Notes: a model not told the origin generated them from the sequence alone. A stretch of DNA of 17,500 nucleotides from Penaeus vannamei (GCF_042767895.1 NC_091566.1:1816616-1834115); one strand, 5' to 3'; positions 1 through 9,622 are shown, numbered from the stretch's first letter. Translations and numbers: made by a program.

Positions 1-735
1 AGGATTTATTACGGCGAGCTGTGTATTGAGTTTTTGGCGGGAAATCATTCGGTTGTTTGGCTGAATATCAACTGCATGTTTGTCCTCGCATGCCGCGCGG
101 TTATCATGTGGACTACAGCTGGACTGCGGAGGTGGATTCTCTCGGCGACACCGCGCAGTTTCTGCCGTGTTGCGGAAGGATGGATGCAAATTAGATAATC
201 CTGTGTGAATTCTGCCAGCTGTCCTGTGAAAAAAAAATCGCAAAACAGAAAAAAAGAGATTTTTCACTGTATTGAATACAAAATATGACGCTGAATAGCA
301 TTGATGTTTTCAATAACTCATATCAGTTTCACCATCGGAGAATATGTATATTAAAAAAATCCAGAAAAAAAACGAGTTATCCTATTTGCGTTTTAGAGAC
401 AAGGAAAAAAACGGCGACACACAATCTCCCAAATGAGAAAGTAATCGCATTTGTAATCGCTTAACATATCAGGATTATTAACGTCGGCGCCGCACTGTGC
501 TCCTGGCCGGTGGCTCGGTCACGTCTCGTTCGATCCCACAGATTGGAATCCCGGGAGACCTATACATTCTCATATACATTCCCATCGCACATGCATGAGG
601 ACAGCGGATAGTCAAAAAAAAAGGGTCAGATTCCATATATTCCTCAACATCCGGTTAAAATTCCTCGGACGCCACAAATCCGGCGTGAACGCGTCGCCCC
701 GCAGGTTCCGGCCTCGCGTGTGCAGAGCTCGTCGT
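1..735. other. Unique non-coding sequence, no gene seen
   Basis: There is no convincing open frame on either strand and no RNA gene that I can fold. The stretch contains several short A-runs (for example around 229-235 and 364-370) and AT-rich sequence, becoming more GC-rich after about 480. A GTTCGATCC string near 528-536 resembles a tRNA T-loop, but no matching anticodon or acceptor arms can be built around it. I treat this as intergenic or intronic DNA. Confidence 0.6.
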
Positions 736-738
736 CGG

Positions 739-881
739 GAGAGAGAGAGAGAGAGGAATCCGGTGTGATATCGTTTCTTCTTCTTCTCTCTCTCTCTCTC
801 TGTCTTTCTTTCTTTCTCTGTGTGTGTGTGTGTGTGTCTCTCTGTCTTTCTCTCTTTCTCTTTCTTTCTTTCTCTCTCTCA

Positions 882-917
<36 letters not shown>

Positions 918-1032
918 CTTTCTCTGTGTGTGTCTCTCGCTGTCTCTTTCTCTCTGTCTTTCTCTCTCCCCCCTTCTCTCTCTCATTCACACTCTCTCTG
1001 TCTCTCTCTCTCTTTCTCTTGTTCTGTCTTTC
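739..1032. repeat. Compound GA / CT / GT / CTTT microsatellite
   Basis: A short (GA)n tract at 739-755 is followed by about 250 bases of almost pure pyrimidine on the + strand, with (TC)n at 785-800 and 890-913, (TG)n at 819-837, and CTTT/CTGT interruptions. A TCTCTCATTCAC segment occurs twice (about 877-886 and 981-990), which suggests a larger internal duplication. (GA)n at 739-755 is complementary to (TC)n at 785-800 and could fold back. Apparent proteins of 60-170 residues here are Ser/Leu/Phe or Arg/Glu low-complexity translations. Confidence 0.95.
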
Positions 1033-1373
1033 GTCTTGTTTGGTTTCCACTGACCCCGAGTCCAGATTCTGCAGCAGCCGCGACGGTGGGCGAGCGGCGG
1101 CCGGACGAACGGGCGGCTGGGCGTGCTTTACGAGCGCCAAAGGTCGATTTTTCTTTGTCTCCCAATTTGCATACTGATGGAGCAAAAACTCATTGTCGCC
1201 GTGTAATGAGGCCTTTCATTATTCGGAGATAATGGGAAACTTCTGGAAATGCCTTTTTAACCGGTCTGCTATTAGACGGAGTGACAAGTGCCATAATTGA
1301 ATGAAAGGGGGAGCATCGAGATTAGGACTGATGAAGAAGGATGAATCTGGAAGGAGACCCGACGGAGCCTCCT

Positions 1374-1384
1374 GGGGGGGGGGG
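1374..1384 (+). repeat. G11 homopolymer
   Basis: Eleven consecutive G residues lie inside a purine-rich stretch (about 1330-1400). The length is likely to be unstable and also error-prone in assembly. Confidence 0.9.
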
Positions 1385-1437
1385 CGCGGAGAGGAACCCG
1401 AGAGCGGCTTTGCTTACTTAGGAGGAGCTTCCGGCCA

Positions 1438-1459
1438 GGGAGGGAGGTGGGGGGAGGGG
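1438..1459 (+). other. G-quadruplex-forming motif
   Basis: Four G-runs of at least three (GGG, GGG, GGGGGG, GGGG) are separated by loops of 1, 4 and 1 bases on the + strand. This satisfies the usual G3+N1-7 rule. It lies in a GC-rich unique region just left of the Pbx-type motif pair. Confidence 0.6.
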
Positions 1460-1640
1460 CGTGGCAGGTGTTGGTATGCATGAGGGGCGCCGCCGCCATC
1501 ACCGCACGCGCCTCGTTGAATATCAATCACGCGCCGAGCACCTACACGGGACTCCATACAAGATTGATATAAAGTTTCGAGCCGCGGGCGTGCTGGCGGC
1601 CCTCAGCTGGGGCGGGGGGCGTCTGGCTCGGCCCTGCTGG

Positions 1641-2225
1641 CTGGCATGGAAGGGCTGGCACTGTTGAACGCACGCACATACTCGCGGACATATAAAACAA
1701 CCATTCCTTCCTGTAAGCATATATATTTACATATATAAATCACACGAATGCATGGCGGACAGACGAATGCGTCAACCTGCGTACGAGCGAACGCGTGTAT
1801 CAGCCGTTCGTCCGCACGAGAGAGTCGTCGGGCAGCGAGGGATCCGGAATGGAACGGCCGATCAACATAAAAGCCATTCCGAAAACAGATGTTCCGCAGG
1901 CCACATCTGTCATGGTCTGTACCCGGGTATCTGCACGGCGGAATGGCGGCGGCTGCGGCAAGATCCTTCACTCTTTGTCATTTATTGTTTCCTCAAAAGA
2001 AACTTAGGCTCTTGTCTGAGACTATGGGGAGCGCTGGTTCGGAGAGATTCCCACGGGGAGTATGCTTGCGAAATGGCGCTTCCCCGGGCGGAGTTGCGCT
2101 GCAGGAGGCGCGGCTGATCTCCGAGGAGCGCCCCGAGGCAAGTGACGGAGGGAAAGGAGCTCACTGGCGCTCACTATACACTGCGAACTGCGGTCTTGCT
2201 CATTGTCTTGAAGACACGAACATGG
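1641..2225. other. Unique sequence, no gene supported
   Basis: Several overlapping frames of 60-140 codons exist on both strands, but none shows a recognisable domain and their 3' ends run into the AT/AC microsatellite. The stretch is of mixed composition with CpG-containing patches around 1780-1860 and 2030-2130. I see no splice-bounded frame that clearly stands out. Confidence 0.45.
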
Positions 2226-2260
2226 ACACACATGCGCACACACACACGCACACGCACACG

Positions 2261-2316
<56 letters not shown>
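2226..2316. repeat. (AC)n-(AT)n compound microsatellite
   Basis: An AC tract with CGCA interruptions (2226-2263) passes directly into an uninterrupted AT tract (about 2263-2316). It abuts the left arm of the inverted repeat that starts at 2326. Confidence 0.95.
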
Positions 2317-2319
<3 letters not shown>

Positions 2320-2325
2320 GTGTAA

Positions 2326-2445
2326 ATATGTAAATGTGTGTGAAGGAATGTACGTACATGCATACATACATTCTAGTGTATATATATGTATACACATATA
2401 TTTATTCCCTATATATTTATATATAGTTATATATATGTGTGTGTG

Positions 2446-2507
<62 letters not shown>

Positions 2508-2611
2508 ACTATATATAAATATATAGGGAATAAATACATATGTGTATACATATATATACACTAGAATGTATGTATGCATGTACGTACATTCCTTCACACA
2601 CATTTACATAT
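2326..2611. repeat. Long near-perfect inverted repeat (about 120-bp arms) with a (CA)n loop
   Basis: The left arm (about 2326-2445) is the reverse complement of the right arm (about 2496-2611). Reading outside to inside, both arms share, in opposite orientation, ATATGTAAATGTGTGTGAAG, GAATGTACGTACATGCATAC, a CTAGTGTATATATATG block, TTTATTCCCTATATATTTAT and ATATAGTTATATAT. I see only small differences: a 2-bp indel next to TTTATTCCC and one TA unit near the centre. The loop is a (CA)n tract (2449-2500), and the inner end of the left arm carries a short GT run that extends the pairing into it. There are no coding features. I see no target-site duplication immediately outside the arms, so transposon origin is unproven. 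A foldback element or a microsatellite-mediated inverted duplication is possible. Confidence 0.93.
2449..2500. repeat. (AC)n microsatellite (loop of the inverted repeat)
   Basis: About 26 uninterrupted AC units form the spacer between the two arms of the 2326-2611 palindrome. Confidence 0.95.
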
Positions 2612-3259
2612 AGACTCACATGTATACCTTTTCAAAGGTAGATTAACATTTCGAGCTGTACAGAACTCCAGATCAATCCAGTCAGCAATTTGCACACAAC
2701 TATACCAGAATTGAGCAAGAAACCCAATGGAATGTTACAGAAGTTACAAATGGTAGCAAATAATTCAATCAAGTTGATGTAGAGAAGCGATGCTGATTGC
2801 CTCTGAACCTAACCAGAGAGTCTATTTCAGGAAAAAAGTTGCTGAAAAACATTGACCGGAATATCAGAAAGAGATTGGCGTCGCGGCTGCCGTGGGATTT
2901 TCTCTTTATCATTGATCAGTCAGACTGACGGTGTTGCCCTCTGATTGTGGGAGTTTTTTTTTATTTATAGAGACGTGATTTAGTGAACGTTGCAGAGGTG
3001 GGAGCTGGTGTTTTTGTGTGCAAACAGATTGCAAAATGTAGAAGTGATTTACTTTATGAAAGCATGTAACGCACAGAGCGTTTGTAACATAACACACCTA
3101 CATCGGAACGCACGCGTGCACAATTTATAAATCTGTATTTGGTATTCGTTTGTGTATACATCTCTCTCCGAGTGTTTTTGTATATAGTGTACATTTGTAT
3201 GTGTGAGAGGGAAGAAAATGCAGTGGGTTGAACGTATAAGTTGATCAGCTGATAGGGTT
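2612..3259. other. Unique AT-rich sequence, no gene seen
   Basis: Only short, unrecognisable frames occur. The stretch is moderately AT-rich, with a T-run near 2955-2962. Nothing resembles a transposon terminus, RNA gene or spliced exon. Confidence 0.5.
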
Positions 3260-3366
3260 ATGTAGGGAAAAAAACGTTTTATAAGCATGGGTTGATATGT
3301 AGGGGAAAAAAACGTTTTATAAGCATGGGTTGATATGTAGGGAAAAAAACGTTTTATTAGCATGGA
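3260..3366. repeat. Three-copy tandem repeat, 37-38 bp unit
   Basis: Copies begin at 3260, 3297 and 3335, each opening with ATGTAGGG and an A-run of seven and continuing AACGTTTTATAAGCATGG. The second copy has one extra G (GGGG), which gives the 38-bp spacing, and the third has TTAG for ATAAG and is truncated. On the minus strand this gives a periodic MLIKRFFPYI-type peptide, which is a by-product of the repeat. Confidence 0.92.
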
Positions 3367-3744
3367 CAAGCACCAAGGAAGCCGAAGTTTGCTCAGAGCA
3401 GCGTCGACCGGAGCCTGAGGAAGTTGGCCCATGTCTTATGCAAGCTCACGTCGGACTCGCGCTTCCGGCGGAGGTCGACCCGTCAGCACCTGGGATTCCC
3501 GCCGCGGCCACAGCGCCAAGTTCCGATGGATTCAGTTAACTGTTTCGCGCATGTCGGTGACAGTAGTTTTTTTTCCTTCTGCGTTTCCCTTTTTTTTTCC
3601 TTCTGTTGTCTGCGTTTCCCACATTTTTTGCTGAAAGTTTCGGAAAAGGCTATTGTTTCGTTTTCTCGATATCGACCTTTGTCACGGTTAGCAGTTCCTT
3701 TCCCTCATCCGAATTGCTAAATTTATGTATACGATCGTCATTAT
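3367..3744. other. Unique sequence with a short T-rich duplication
   Basis: A GC-rich portion (3370-3540) has overlapping short frames in several phases without a recognisable product. At 3567-3620 a T-run followed by CCTTCTGCGTTTCCC occurs twice (3567-3589 and 3590-3620), the second copy with an inserted GTTGTCT. No gene is supported. Confidence 0.45.
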
Positions 3745-4125
3745 TGCCCCCGACAAGGAGGTTATGTTTGGTCGCGTTGGTTAGTATGTCTGTTCGTTGG
3801 TTAGCTGAATAACTCTTGAAGTTACGGACAGATTTTTATTATTTTTTTTACCAGAGGTGTGTCTTGGCCTAGCCTAAATTCCGTAAAATTTTGGTGGTGA
3901 TCAGGATCATGATCAGGCTCCAGGATTTTTTTCAAATTATTGCATCATTAACTATTATTTTCATCACTGGCTTTATCACCTCCACGAAGAAGGTTATGTT
4001 TACGGACGTCACCCGTGTACTTGAGAAAGTTGATTTTAATGTAGTTCTTCAAGTGTGAATATTATATTGCATCAGCGAAATCACATTTCCTTGGCGGAGG
4101 TTTGCGCCCTCTGAGCGCTTCTAGT
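3745..4125 (+). mobile_element. Degenerate dispersed repeat (non-autonomous transposon-like)
   Basis: Seen directly: GACAAGGAGGTTATGTTTG near the left end, a GTTAGCTGAATAACTCTTGA segment, AAAATTTTGGTGGTGATCAG, a CTCCAGGATTTTTTT block, and a right end reading GGCGGAGGTTTGCGCCCTCT followed by GAGCGCTTCTAGTT. From memory of the family type, very similar blocks in this order form an abundant short dispersed repeat in many marine invertebrate and fish genomes. That repeat ends in a GGCGGAGGT..GCGC..CTGAG..TCTAGT terminus. A second GAAGGTTATGTTTA module at about 3988-4001 suggests either an internal duplication or two nested fragments. I do not find the matching inverted terminus at the left end, so this copy appears 5'-truncated. 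There is no transposase frame. Confidence 0.6.
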
Positions 4126-4970
4126 TATTTGTGATAACGGTAGTAGTTTAGCTGTTTGGAAGAGATAGGAACGGTAGCTTATATAAACGGGAGAAAATAT
4201 AATTAGTAGTTGTAATAAGTATGTTGCAGTCGTTGTTCATGATGATAATGATCATCATCATAATCGTTTGTGTTAGATTTGTTTATATTGCAGATAATAT
4301 TACTTAACTTCACACCACCACACAAAATGTGGTGCATTAGGCATAAATACCTTTTGTTTTCAGAAGGGTAACAAAATTCCACGATCGTATATCACGTATG
4401 CAAATTCTGATATGATTTTCAGCGGTGAAAAATTACCATTTTGCAATTCATGTTGATGGTTTACGTGCAGCTCGGATGGATGCGTGCAAGCAGGTGCCTC
4501 ATCACCCGAGCCTCGTGCGCGAGTGATTGAATATTTTCCTTGCAACAACCGTGTGCAGAATATGAACTGATTCATACCATCCGTCTATATATCTATATAT
4601 CTGTCTGTGTATATATAGATCTGTCTGTCTGTGTATATATAATTATGCATAAACTATATTAGAAATTAGTGTTTGTTTGTTGATTCGCCTTTTCTTTTGA
4701 AAAGAAATGGGCCGTACATTCTATTCATTGTCGTCACAGTACAAGTGACAAGGAAGTTGCTTATGAGTTTCTAAATATGATTCATGTTGATTGTAATAAT
4801 TCCCATGGCATTCTCCAAGCCGGGAATTAAATTTTTCCGAATTTGAAGTAACATTTTTGGTCACAGTGAAATGTGTTTAGTGTCCATGCGATCATTTTTG
4901 TCTGTGGCAAAATTGACACGTGAGAAAAAGATTATTTTATCGTTCTTTCCCTGCGGTAACTATGTCCGTT
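4126..4970. other. Unique AT-rich sequence with a small TATC/TCTG repeat
   Basis: There is no supported gene. At about 4584-4641 a short compound tract of TATATC and TGTC/TGTG units includes two near-copies of GTCTGTGTATATATA. The rest is AT-rich unique sequence, with a small GAT/CAT-rich palindromic patch at about 4238-4262. Confidence 0.5.
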
Positions 4971-5345
4971 GTCATTCCAGGTTGGTGACGCAGACACGTT
5001 CACACGAGCGCCAGCGCTGCCGTAACGGTGCCGTGCTGCATTCCTGTTGTTTCCTGACGAACGGCGCTGGCCGGACGTGACGTCGCGAAGGAGCTTCCCG
5101 TGCAGCCGAGGCGGAAAGTCTTGAACTCTGTACCCACACGGCCGGGACCTGTGCGCCCTCCTCGGCGACGCACAGTCGTAAAACGAACAAGTGGCACCGC
5201 TTTCTTTGTGAAGCGTTGTGTCGAATAGGAGGATCTTTTATCGGAGAGACGAGCATTGTTTCCGACGGCCAAGGCTGCGTGCTTGGGAGTGACGTGGCTG
5301 TGCCGAAGCTGAGGACCAAGGCCTCAATCCCGACCGTGCACTCAA
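4971..5345. other. GC-rich island with open frames on both strands; possible exon, unproven
   Basis: The composition shifts abruptly to GC/CpG-rich relative to both flanks. An acceptor-like pyrimidine stretch ending TTGTCATTCCAG closes at 4980. Open frames include about 32 codons on + after it (ending in TGA at 5078-5080), about 60 codons on + from about 5055 to a TAG at 5229, and frames of 90 and 115 codons on the minus strand (5000-5272, 4972-5319). None has a recognisable motif, and overlapping frames in a GC-rich stretch are expected by chance. It could be an exon, a UTR or a CpG-rich regulatory island. Confidence 0.2.
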
Positions 5346-6055
5346 GAGCTAAATAATAACTGTATTGGATCGCTGGCGGGAGTGACAGTAATTTTGGCTT
5401 TGTAGCTCCTTTTCATAGTAAACTATCAAGTCTGAGACGTAAATAGGATACTTAAAATTGGGTTTATTACCTCCATGTCTGTGCGTGCGGCCAAACCCTT
5501 CTGTGACCCGGAATCATAGGTTTTCTTAATCCTGATTGACAGTGCAACTCGCAAGTGGCAAGAGCTGGTGTGCCATTCTCCGTCGTGCACCGCCGGGGGC
5601 ATCACTCACTTCACAACCATTCGCCCAGGGTTATTGTTACAGGATTGAGATATCAAACGCGCCTCGGGGGAAAAAAAAGCAGAACATTCGCGAAAAGTGA
5701 TACCCCTCTGGTATGTGTGGCTTTTTGCTGCGGTCGTCCTGAAAGTGCTTTCGAAATGCTTCTCTGGGCCCTGAAAGAGCAGAAGCTGGCGAGGCACACT
5801 GGACGAGGCGATTAAAAGCATTATGGTAACCAAACACACGCTTTCGAATCATGATATACGAGGCTCTGAATCTGGAGAGGAGATGCAATATAATTCCCAC
5901 ACGCGGAACTATTGCATGTTATCTAGGTAAGAGGAAAAAAAATGACTGCGGGAATCGAGACGAAAAAGTAAGACATTTAACGTCAGCATAATCTTAAAGA
6001 AATGTTGCTGTCAGACAGAGGAACAGACAGAGCACGACTTTGGCTAATGAATGAC
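5346..6055. other. Unique sequence, no gene seen
   Basis: Frames of up to about 87 codons overlap on both strands in 5555-5900, with no recognisable domain and no consistent coding signal. Nothing repetitive stands out. Confidence 0.45.
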
Positions 6056-6420
6056 TAGCATTTTCGAGCGAGAGGGAGAGAGGGTGAAAGTGAAAGAGAG
6101 AAAGAGGGAGAAGGAAGGAGGAAGAGGGAGGAGGGACGAAGAGGGAGGAAGGAAGGTGAGGGAGAGGGGAAATAGCTCAAGGAAGAGAGAGGGAAGCTCT
6201 AATGAGGGAGTAGGAGAGGAGAACGAGAGGGTGAGGGAGAGAGGGCAGAATGATGGAGAGAAAGGAAAAAGCTCAAGGATGAGAGAGGGAAAGCTCTAAT
6301 GAGGGAGTAGCAGAGGAGTAGAAGGAAAAGGGAAAGAGAAAGTGGGAGGCGAAGCGAAAGACGAAAGATGATAAAAAGCGTAAAAAAAGAGAGAGGAGGG
6401 AGTGTAAAAAAATATATATA
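6056..6420 (+). repeat. Purine-rich GA tract with an internal ~96-bp imperfect duplication
   Basis: The + strand is almost entirely A and G. The block AGCTCAAGGAAGAGAGAGGG followed by AAGCTCTAATGAGGGAGTAG starts at 6174 and recurs with few changes at 6270, so a unit of about 96 bp is duplicated. The tract ends in (TA)n GAGAGA at about 6413-6430. The Arg/Glu-rich frame here is low-complexity. Confidence 0.85.
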
Positions 6421-6674
6421 TAGAGAGAAAGAGTTTGTGTTTGTGTTCGTAATGACGAACTACGTTGTTAAACTTGATCTTAATTAAGTGTGCTAAAAAA
6501 GGGAGAGAGATTGGCGAAGAAAGAGAGGCAGAGAGAGAAGGGCCTGGCGGAGCACTTTACGAAAGAGTGAAGGAAGTGAAAAATACAAGAAGGGTTGCGA
6601 TTCATTATATATGTTAAGCCTTAGAGATTATTTAACGAATCGTTAATGCGCCGGCTTGGGAGTCGACCGAAGTA
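6421..6674. other. Unique/purine-rich spacer
   Basis: GA-rich patches (6500-6545) are interspersed with AT-rich unique sequence leading into the minisatellite at 6675. No gene is seen. Confidence 0.45.
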
Positions 6675-7545
6675 GTGATGTTTGGTTTAATCCGAACGAT
6701 GTTTTTTTTTTTCATTCTACAAATTTGGTTTAATCCGATGTTTTTTTTTTCATTCTACAAATCTGTAAAAAAAAGAGTGATGTTTGGTTTAATCCGAACG
6801 ATGTTTTTTTTTTTCATTCTACAAATCTGTAAAAAAAAAGAAAAAAGTGATGTTTGGTTTAATCCGAATGATGTTTTTTTTTTTCATTCTACAAATCTGT
6901 AAAAAAAAAAGTGATGTTTGGTTTAATCCGAATGATGTTTTTTTTTTCATTCTACAAATCTGTAAAAAAAAAAAGTGATGTTTGGTTTAATCCGAACGAT
7001 GTTTTTTTTTTCATTCTACAAATCTGTTAAAAAAAGTGATGTTTGGTTTAATCCGAACGATGTTTTTTTTTTCATTCTACAAATCTGTAAAAAAAGTGAT
7101 GTTTGGTTTAATCCGAACGATGTTTTTTTCATTCTACGAATCTGTAAAAGAAAGAAAAAAAAAAGTGATGTTTGGTTTAATCCGAACAATGATTTTTTTT
7201 CATTCTACAAATCTGTAAAGAAAAAAAAAAGTGATGTTTGGTTTAATCCGAACGATGTTTTTTTTTTCATTCTACGAATCTGTAAAAAAAAAAAAAAAAA
7301 AAAAGAGTGATGTTTGGTTTAATCCGAACGATTTTTTTCTTCATTCTACGAATCTAAAAAAAGGTGATGTTTGGTATAATCCGAACGATGTTTTTTTTTT
7401 TCATTCTACAAATCTGTAAAAAAAAAGTGATGTTTGGTTTAATCCGAACGATTTTTTTCTTCATTCTACAAATCTGTAAAGAAAAAAAAAGTGATGTTTG
7501 GTTTAATCCGAACGATTTTTTTAATTCTACAAATCTGTAAAAAAA
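6675..7545. repeat. Minisatellite of ~60-bp units (14 copies) with paired T-run and A-run
   Basis: Each unit reads GTGATGTTTGGTTTAATCCG, then AACGATG, a T-run of 7-11, CATTCTACAAATCTGT and an A-rich run of about 5-20. Units start at 6675, 6777, 6847, 6911, 6975, 7036, 7096, 7165, 7231, 7307, 7364, 7427 and 7491, with one truncated unit starting near 6722. Unit length varies from 57 to 76 bp, almost entirely because the T and A runs change length. Sequence variants include GAATGATG (6847, 6911), AACAATGA (7165), GGTATAATCC (7364) and a CGAT-T7-CTTC form (7307, 7427). The repeating MMFGLIRTMFFF-type peptide is an artefact. The T-run and A-run within one unit are complementary, so each unit can form a hairpin with a loop of about 16 bases. 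Confidence 0.97.
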
Positions 7546-7751
7546 TATAAAATATCGAATTATAACGAAAAGTAAAAAATGGAAAAAAAATCTTAACGTA
7601 TTTACGCAATACCCGTGACTGAAAAAAATACTGAATACATAATAATAATAAAAAATACTGAAAAAAAAGTGAGAGGAAAAGCCCGCAGATATGGAAATGC
7701 GCGCTGGGCCTCGGCGGCGGATCACGAGGCACAAGCATCATGCCATTCCGA
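7546..7751. other. AT-rich spacer between two minisatellites
   Basis: A-rich sequence with an (AAT)-like patch (about 7639-7652) and a short GC-rich segment (7681-7740) precedes the 20-bp array. No gene is seen. Confidence 0.5.
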
Positions 7752-8094
7752 GGATTCGCAGTCTCTCGTCCGGATTCGCCGTCTCTCGTCCGGATTCGCC
7801 GTCTCTCGTCCGGATTCGAAGTCTCTCGTCCGGATTCGCCGTCTCTCGTCCGGATTCGCCGTCTCTCGTCCGGGTTCGAAGTCTCTCGTCCGGATTCGCC
7901 GTCTCTCGTCCGGGTTCGAAGTCTCTCGTCCGGATTCGCCGTCTTTCGTCCGGATTCGCCGTCTCTCGTCCGGATTCGCCGTCTCTCGTCCGGATTCGCA
8001 GTCTCTCGTCCGGATTCGCCGTCTCTCGTCCGGATTCGCCGTCTCTCGTCCGGATTCGCCGTCTCTCGTCCGGATTCGCCGTCTCTCGTCCGGC
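7752..8094. repeat. 20-bp CpG-dense minisatellite, about 17 units, no indels
   Basis: The unit GTCTCTCGTCCGGATTCGCC repeats in exact 20-bp register from 7761 to 8080 (16 complete units), with partial units at 7752-7760 and 8081-8094. Substitutions are few. The last two bases are CC in 12 units, AA in three (7801, 7861, 7901) and CA in one (7981). GGGTTC replaces GGATTC in the units at 7861 and 7901 only, and CTTTCG occurs once at 7941. Each CC-type unit contributes four CpGs, counting the junction, plus the palindrome TCCGGA. Because 20 is not a multiple of 3 and the unit creates no stop in any phase, all six frames stay open, giving spurious proteins of up to 303 residues with a 20-residue period. 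Confidence 0.98.
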
Positions 8095-8540
<446 letters not shown>

Positions 8541-9189
8541 TAACACATACATAAATTTACATTTATCAGTTAACATATATTTATATATACACATAGGCAT
8601 ACATAAATACATAAACATTGCTCCACACAACATGAGTGTTTATATAAACTCAAAAGGCGTTCGGGTCAAACGGGTCGAGAAAATGAAACAGAATTTTGTC
8701 CGATCCGCGAGAGAACCGAAACAGAGTGGAGGAATATGAAAATTTTTTTTGTCTCACTCTGTTTCAGTCAGGTCGCCATATCTTTTTTGGGGTGAATATG
8801 ATAATGCATTTCAGGAAGTGGTTTATTATCTTCGTAATTCATAATTTCCGTCTGGTTTTTTCACCCCTGCTTTTGCGAATTTTGCGAAGTGTATTCAAGC
8901 TCGAGTAGTTTTGCACGCACTGTACCGACAGAGGCTGCGCTGTCATTTTAGACCTGTTTTTTCGAATTTATGATAAGAGATTCAATGTGTATATTTTTAT
9001 TTATGACATAATTTCGCAATGTTGTTTTAGTGATTCATATTTTGATGTTCTTTTTTCAAATAACTTGAAAGTATGATTTTTTAGAAATATTTCTTTGGAG
9101 TTATTTGACAAGGGACCTCGTCTGATGGTCATTTCGGAGGAATATTTTGTAAAAGATGGATGTATTTGCTTTTTGACTGATCCTTGCCT

Positions 9190-9193
<4 letters not shown>
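8541..9193. other. Unique AT-rich sequence between inverted microsatellites, no gene seen
   Basis: The first 80 bases are TA/CATA-rich transition sequence. From about 8640 the DNA is unique, with only short frames and no recognisable element. Confidence 0.5.
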
Positions 9194-9436
<243 letters not shown>

Positions 9437-9622
9437 AAGACATATGTATATTTATTCACATGTTAATGTATGGATATGTATATATACATATATAAGTATA
9501 TATATGAATATATATACGAGTAAAAAATATATATATATGTATATGTACACACCCACATTCACATATGTATATATGCACACATACACATACTCACATGTGT
9601 ATACTTGTACACACACACACAA
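9437..9622. repeat. Degenerate TA/CA-rich low-complexity sequence
   Basis: Imperfect TATA, CATA and ACAC words fade out from the (AT)n tract, ending in a short (AC)n at about 9609-9621. Confidence 0.75.

Larger units (their letters stand above)
1033..1640. other. Unique, partly GC-rich DNA with clustered motif matches (possible cis-regulatory)
   Basis: This is one of few non-repetitive stretches on the left side. It contains an exact POU octamer ATTTGCAT (1165-1172), several TAAT cores between 1200 and 1300 (TAATGAG at 1204, GATAATGG at 1228, CATAATTG at 1291), and ATCAATCA (1522-1529), the known Pbx/Exd consensus. ATATCAATC (1520-1528) and its reverse complement GATTGATAT (1562-1570) form a spaced inverted pair. 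Such short motifs occur by chance, so an enhancer role is only an inference. No supported coding frame is present. Confidence 0.2.

Noticed and set aside
485..560. tRNA-like GTTCGATCC string
   Set aside because: No acceptor stem, D arm or anticodon arm can be paired around it.
720..1232. 170-codon + frame and overlapping minus frames
   Set aside because: The sequence is a direct translation of CT/GT microsatellite (Ser/Leu/Phe or Arg/Glu repeats), with no domain.
3049..3432. 127-codon minus frame with a repeating LIKRFFPYI motif
   Set aside because: The periodicity comes from the 37-bp tandem repeat at 3260-3366, and the rest has no domain.
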